Shown here piece after piece: positions 60,809 through 64,000 of a stretch of 64,000 nt of DNA (its first letter is position 1; every line of letters begins with the position of its first letter). The position numbers were made by a program, and so were the translations under genes. Source of the stretch: Candidatus Ornithobacterium hominis (GTDB taxonomy: Bacteria > Bacteroidota > Bacteroidia > Flavobacteriales > Weeksellaceae); assembly GCF_951229915.1 (NCBI RefSeq), contig NZ_OX579588.1, positions 744,001 through 808,000 on the forward strand, in the 5' to 3' direction. Below the pieces are notes generated by a model. The model was not told where the DNA came from, did not search any database, and saw nothing but the letters and a program-made list of their open reading frames with translations.

Positions 60809-62117
60809 ATTGAAAAACCTCTTATACATATTATTTTTAATATTTAGTATAACTTTTGGTTATGCTCAGGAGGTTGTTGCCCAAGATTTACGAGTTGCTA
60901 CCATAGACTACGTAATATCAGATATAAAATATGTAGCCTCACCACCACCGGGTAAAATTATCATTGAGGGTAATGCCGGAGAAGGCAATGCCAATGATAC
61001 AGGTTCAGCAACGAGTAGCCAAGAAGAATTACCGGGTGGAAAAGATTACACTATTATTGATGCAGAAGGCAATGTTTGGACAGTAGATGAAGAGGGAAAT
61101 ATAACGAATGTAGGACAACAAGCCGAGGGAGGAGCTTCTACCCCACAAAACACTACAGGAGTAGATACTGATGGGAATGCAACGGCTATCACAGCTGAAG
61201 GTATTAGGGTAACTTTTAGAAACAGTAGTGATTCCAAATACGCTTTTGACCAGCCTACAAAAGCATTGAATAGTGATTATAAGGAACTTAATGGTAAATT
61301 GATACCATTCAAAGCCGTAGAAAACAAAAAGACAGAACCCTTTATTGCAAGTGTAGAGATTACAGACAGTAGTGTATCTGCAGATAGTTTAATATTTAAA
61401 ACTTCTAAAGGCGTACCGATTGCTGCCGAAAAAGTTGGAAATGATTATAAATTAACCTTGAAAGGTTTGTACAGCTTTGCAGGAGAAGAAGTACAAGCAG
61501 TAATAAAGCAAGGAGATAAATACCAAGTAGCAGGCGTATTTAATTTAGTTCATATCTCACCTAAAAGGATTAAACTAAACTTAGTTCCAACCACGGGAGT
61601 AAGTATATCCGGTAACCAAATACAGAAAGTAAAAGATATCTATAAGAAAATAGCGGTAGATGTAGATATTAGCGTTAAAGATGCCTTTGACATCACACCT
61701 TATTTAGTAAACGGGAAATTGCCTACGGAAGATGCCTTTGGGGAGTTAGAAAAGAATACTGTTGCACAAAATAAGGTAATTGAAGCCTACAAACAACAGC
61801 GAGGAGTAGATTTGTCTTACTACATATTTGTAACGGATAAACCCTCTTCCAATCGACAAGCTGGCTATATGCGATTGGGCGGACAGTTTGGGTTTGTGTA
61901 TGACCAACAGGCAAGAACCATAGCACACGAGCTAGGGCACGGAGCCTTGCGGTTAGAGCACCCATTTAAGGAGTTTAAGAATGTAGCCCAAGGAGATGTG
62001 AAAAACCTTATGGACTATGATACTAACAACACAAATTTCATTTACCCTGATTGGAAACAAGTAAACGACCCTAAGTTTAAACTTTATTTGTTCCAAGGAC
62101 AAGATGAGGGGGAATTG
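60796..62117 (+). repeat. Direct repeat B, copy 2
   Basis: Partner of 50641-51959; same start context and TTG codon. Confidence 0.85.
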
Positions 62118-64000
62118 GCAGGAGGATATGGAATTGCTCCAAATTTCAAATTTATAGAAACTAATACAAATCTAGTACGATATACTGATATTGTAAAAGA
62201 TGGTTTTGTTGGTGGTTTTGTATATAAAAATAATGATGGAAATGAGGAATATTATAAATGGGATGGTGCTAAATATGTAGAAGTTACCTCAAATAAAACC
62301 TACCCAAAAGATCTTTTAGGTAAGTTGAAAAATAAAGATAGAGTTTATATACTATTTGATAATAAAAAGCCTTGTGATGAATCTAAATATATAACTACGA
62401 ATTATAGTCAGATTAGGGATGTTATATCTAACTATACTTCTCTGGTTAAGTATATTGATGAAAATAGAAATAAATACTATGATAAAGACAAAGAACAAAC
62501 GGTATATGTAAGATTTTTAGGCTGTTCAGATACTACTTCGAGTGAAGGTAACTTAGAAGATATAATTTTTAAAGATAAAGATTTAAGAGAATATAAGAAT
62601 TCTATTTTACAGCAGCTGAACAAGGATAAAAACAGCTTAACAGAACAAGATTTTTCAACAAAGGTAGGTTTGTATATTACCAAGCCGGAAGATTTACAAA
62701 ATAATTCTTATAAAGAGGAATTTAAGTCTAAACAAGCAGGAGGTCAGATTTGGTTTTGGATAACAGTAGAAAAGCTGTCAGATGATCAAATCAATATAAA
62801 TATAGCCGATAGACTTTATCCATCCGGATTACAATCTGAGGACAAAGGTAAATTAAACCAAATTGCTGATAAAATAAAGAATGAACCTTGGCATATACAA
62901 GGTATTATACTGTATGAAGTAGCAGACTTATTAAGTAAAGGTGTAGAGCATCTGAAAATCCCTAAATCAGTATGGGAATGCACAGAAGAACCGGATGTAT
63001 ATAAGGAGGTTTATAATGTGGTAATAATGCCTGTTGTTGCTCCATTAGCCAATGTGATTTTAGAAGATGTTGGAATCAATAGCTCGCAATTAGAACAAAT
63101 ACCATTTGCTTTTGCTTGTGGACTATGGGATGGAGTTGTAGAAGTCATAAAATCAGTTCCGGATCTTGTGAAAATAGCAACCTGCATTCAAAACTCAGAT
63201 TGTAGAAATGAGTTTAATAATCAATATAAAGGTTTCAAAGAACAGATTATTACAGATGATTTAGGTAATATAATTTGTGATAAAGAAGATGATGGTTGTA
63301 AGATAAAGGAATTAGGGAAAGAAATATTTAGAGAAGCCTTTAAGGATGAATGTACTTCTGCCCATACAGTAGGTACGATAGTAGGTCCTGTGGCTGTAGC
63401 TCTATTAGGTGATGAGGCTGCTATTGGTGGAGTCATCAATGAACTGGGAGCAGCCTCTAAGTCTGCCAAAATGGTATTACAATTTATACAGGTTTGTGAT
63501 AAATTTGGGGACGTTACTACTTATGTGTCTAAATTTGGTAAAGTATCTTTTAGATTAATAAAAGGTACAAGACTTAAGCCACGGTTTGACTTTAATGGTA
63601 TTGCTATTATAGAAAAAAGTGGAGATAAGTTTTTAGTAAAACAATTAGATGATGCAGGCAATATCATCACTAAAGAAGTTTCCGGAGATGATTTACAAAA
63701 TATAAGCAAGGAGTCTATCGAGAAAGTGATTAGAAAGATTGATGAAATAGTTGCTAAAGTGAATAATATAGATGATTTTATTAAATTGTCTATATCTCAG
63801 AAGTTAAAATATTTAGAAGATGCATGGAAAGCATCTTATCCTCAAATATTTTTTGAACGTCGTTTGTTTGAAAAAATGATGGGACAATATAGATACACAA
63901 AATCAAATGGCTGGGCACATACCGCTGATATTGCTCATAACTTTAAAGGAGTAGATTTTTATAAGGGAACAGAAATTGGAAACCAAATATTCGCAAACAC
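60810..64000 (+). CDS. Protein B, copy 2: exported HELGH metallopeptidase with a different effector C-terminus, cut by the window end
   Basis: Open from TTG 60810 to the end (1063 codons). The first 435 residues match B1: signal peptide, beta domains, zincin site H373-E-L-G-H377. The remainder is unique and longer: a hydrophobic AHTVGTIVGPVAVALLGDEA patch near residue 855 (pre-toxin-like), then FERRLFEKMMGQYRYTKSNG and HTADIAHNFKGVDFYKG, which resemble nuclease toxin domains of Bacteroidota. The end and any immunity gene lie outside the window. Confidence 0.75.
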   Translation, partial: MKNLLYILFLIFSITFGYAQEVVAQDLRVATIDYVISDIKYVASPPPGKIIIEGNAGEGNANDTGSATSSQEELPGGKDYTIIDAEGNVWTVDEEGNITNVGQQAEGGASTPQNTTGVDTDGNATAITAEGIRVTFRNSSDSKYAFDQPTKALNSDYKELNGKLIPFKAVENKKTEPFIASVEITDSSVSADSLIFKTSKGVPIAAEKVGNDYKLTLKGLYSFAGEEVQAVIKQGDKYQVAGVFNLVHISPKRIKLNLVPTTGVSISGNQIQKVKDIYKKIAVDVDISVKDAFDITPYLVNGKLPTEDAFGELEKNTVAQNKVIEAYKQQRGVDLSYYIFVTDKPSSNRQAGYMRLGGQFGFVYDQQARTIAHELGHGALRLEHPFKEFKNVAQGDVKNLMDYDTNNTNFIYPDWKQVNDPKFKLYLFQGQDEGELAGGYGIAPNFKFIETNTNLVRYTDIVKDGFVGGFVYKNNDGNEEYYKWDGAKYVEVTSNKTYPKDLLGKLKNKDRVYILFDNKKPCDESKYITTNYSQIRDVISNYTSLVKYIDENRNKYYDKDKEQTVYVRFLGCSDTTSSEGNLEDIIFKDKDLREYKNSILQQLNKDKNSLTEQDFSTKVGLYITKPEDLQNNSYKEEFKSKQAGGQIWFWITVEKLSDDQININIADRLYPSGLQSEDKGKLNQIADKIKNEPWHIQGIILYEVADLLSKGVEHLKIPKSVWECTEEPDVYKEVYNVVIMPVVAPLANVILEDVGINSSQLEQIPFAFACGLWDGVVEVIKSVPDLVKIATCIQNSDCRNEFNNQYKGFKEQIITDDLGNIICDKEDDGCKIKELGKEIFREAFKDECTSAHTVGTIVGPVAVALLGDEAAIGGVINELGAASKSAKMVLQFIQVCDKFGDVTTYVSKFGKVSFRLIKGTRLKPRFDFNGIAIIEKSGDKFLVKQLDDAGNIITKEVSGDDLQNISKESIEKVIRKIDEIVAKVNNIDDFIKLSISQKLKYLEDAWKASYPQIFFERRLFEKMMGQYRYTKSNGWAHTADIAHNFKGVDFYKGTEIGNQIFAN

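Overview
The window looks like accessory DNA from a low-GC Bacteroidota, most likely a flavobacterium close to the Weeksellaceae (Chryseobacterium, Elizabethkingia or Riemerella type). The reasons are AT-rich coding sequence, gene starts without clear Shine-Dalgarno sites, repeated TTTG-N19/20-TAnnTTTG promoters (the Bacteroidota -33/-7 form), DUF3408/TraG conjugation genes, and secreted proteins ending their signal peptides in ..AQ. I could not run a search, so the genus is an inference.

1-26180 is most of a Mu-like contractile-tailed prophage whose left part lies outside the window. Early genes (9-1750) and a small cargo pair with its own promoter and terminator (1886-3358) are followed by a reverse packaging and head operon (10534 to 3647: small and large terminase, gp36-like, gp25-like, portal, gpF-like, gpG-like, tail terminator). 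A forward operon (10719-26038) then encodes protease/scaffold, capsid, sheath, tube, frameshifted chaperones, tape measure, baseplate, fibre, M15 endolysin and a lipoprotein that looks like a unimolecular spanin. The two late operons diverge from 10535-10718, which carries a 21-bp-spaced operator-like repeat. The gpF-like protein ends in a nuclease-toxin-like domain. Right of the phage is a promoterless 3' fragment of a formyltransferase-like gene.

26743-31118 is the most striking part: an integron-like cassette array. A tyrosine recombinase on the minus strand diverges from a promoter whose predicted start falls on a GTTAGC core. Three gene cassettes follow in one orientation: a class A beta-lactamase, a lipoprotein, and a PadR regulator with a membrane protein. 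Each ends in a roughly 200-bp palindromic attC-like element. The first bases of every cassette are complementary to the first bases of its own attC-like element, as expected if cassettes circularise at this site. The recombinase lacks the extra segment typical of IntI and has an unusual N-terminal domain. An IS982-like element interrupts the fourth cassette position, and a 1016-residue SF1 helicase follows it.

35181-40803 is a decayed conjugative transposon: traD-like, DUF3408 traB-like, a traA/parA with a stop codon and a frameshift, a 270-bp tract with TA every four bases, an oriT-like inverted repeat, a shortened mobA and a traG with an internal deletion. A secreted-protein gene behind a promoter and an (AC)15 microsatellite sits inside the remnant.

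40933-64000 is a secreted polymorphic-toxin-like locus. A 1563-residue exported protein precedes two copies of an A-B module. Protein A (fibronectin-III-like) and protein B (HELGH metallopeptidase) keep nearly identical N-terminal parts in both copies, while their C-terminal parts are unrelated and followed by different small immunity-like genes. A second IS982 copy, inverted and broken by a 13-base deletion, separates the modules. The last B gene runs off the window.
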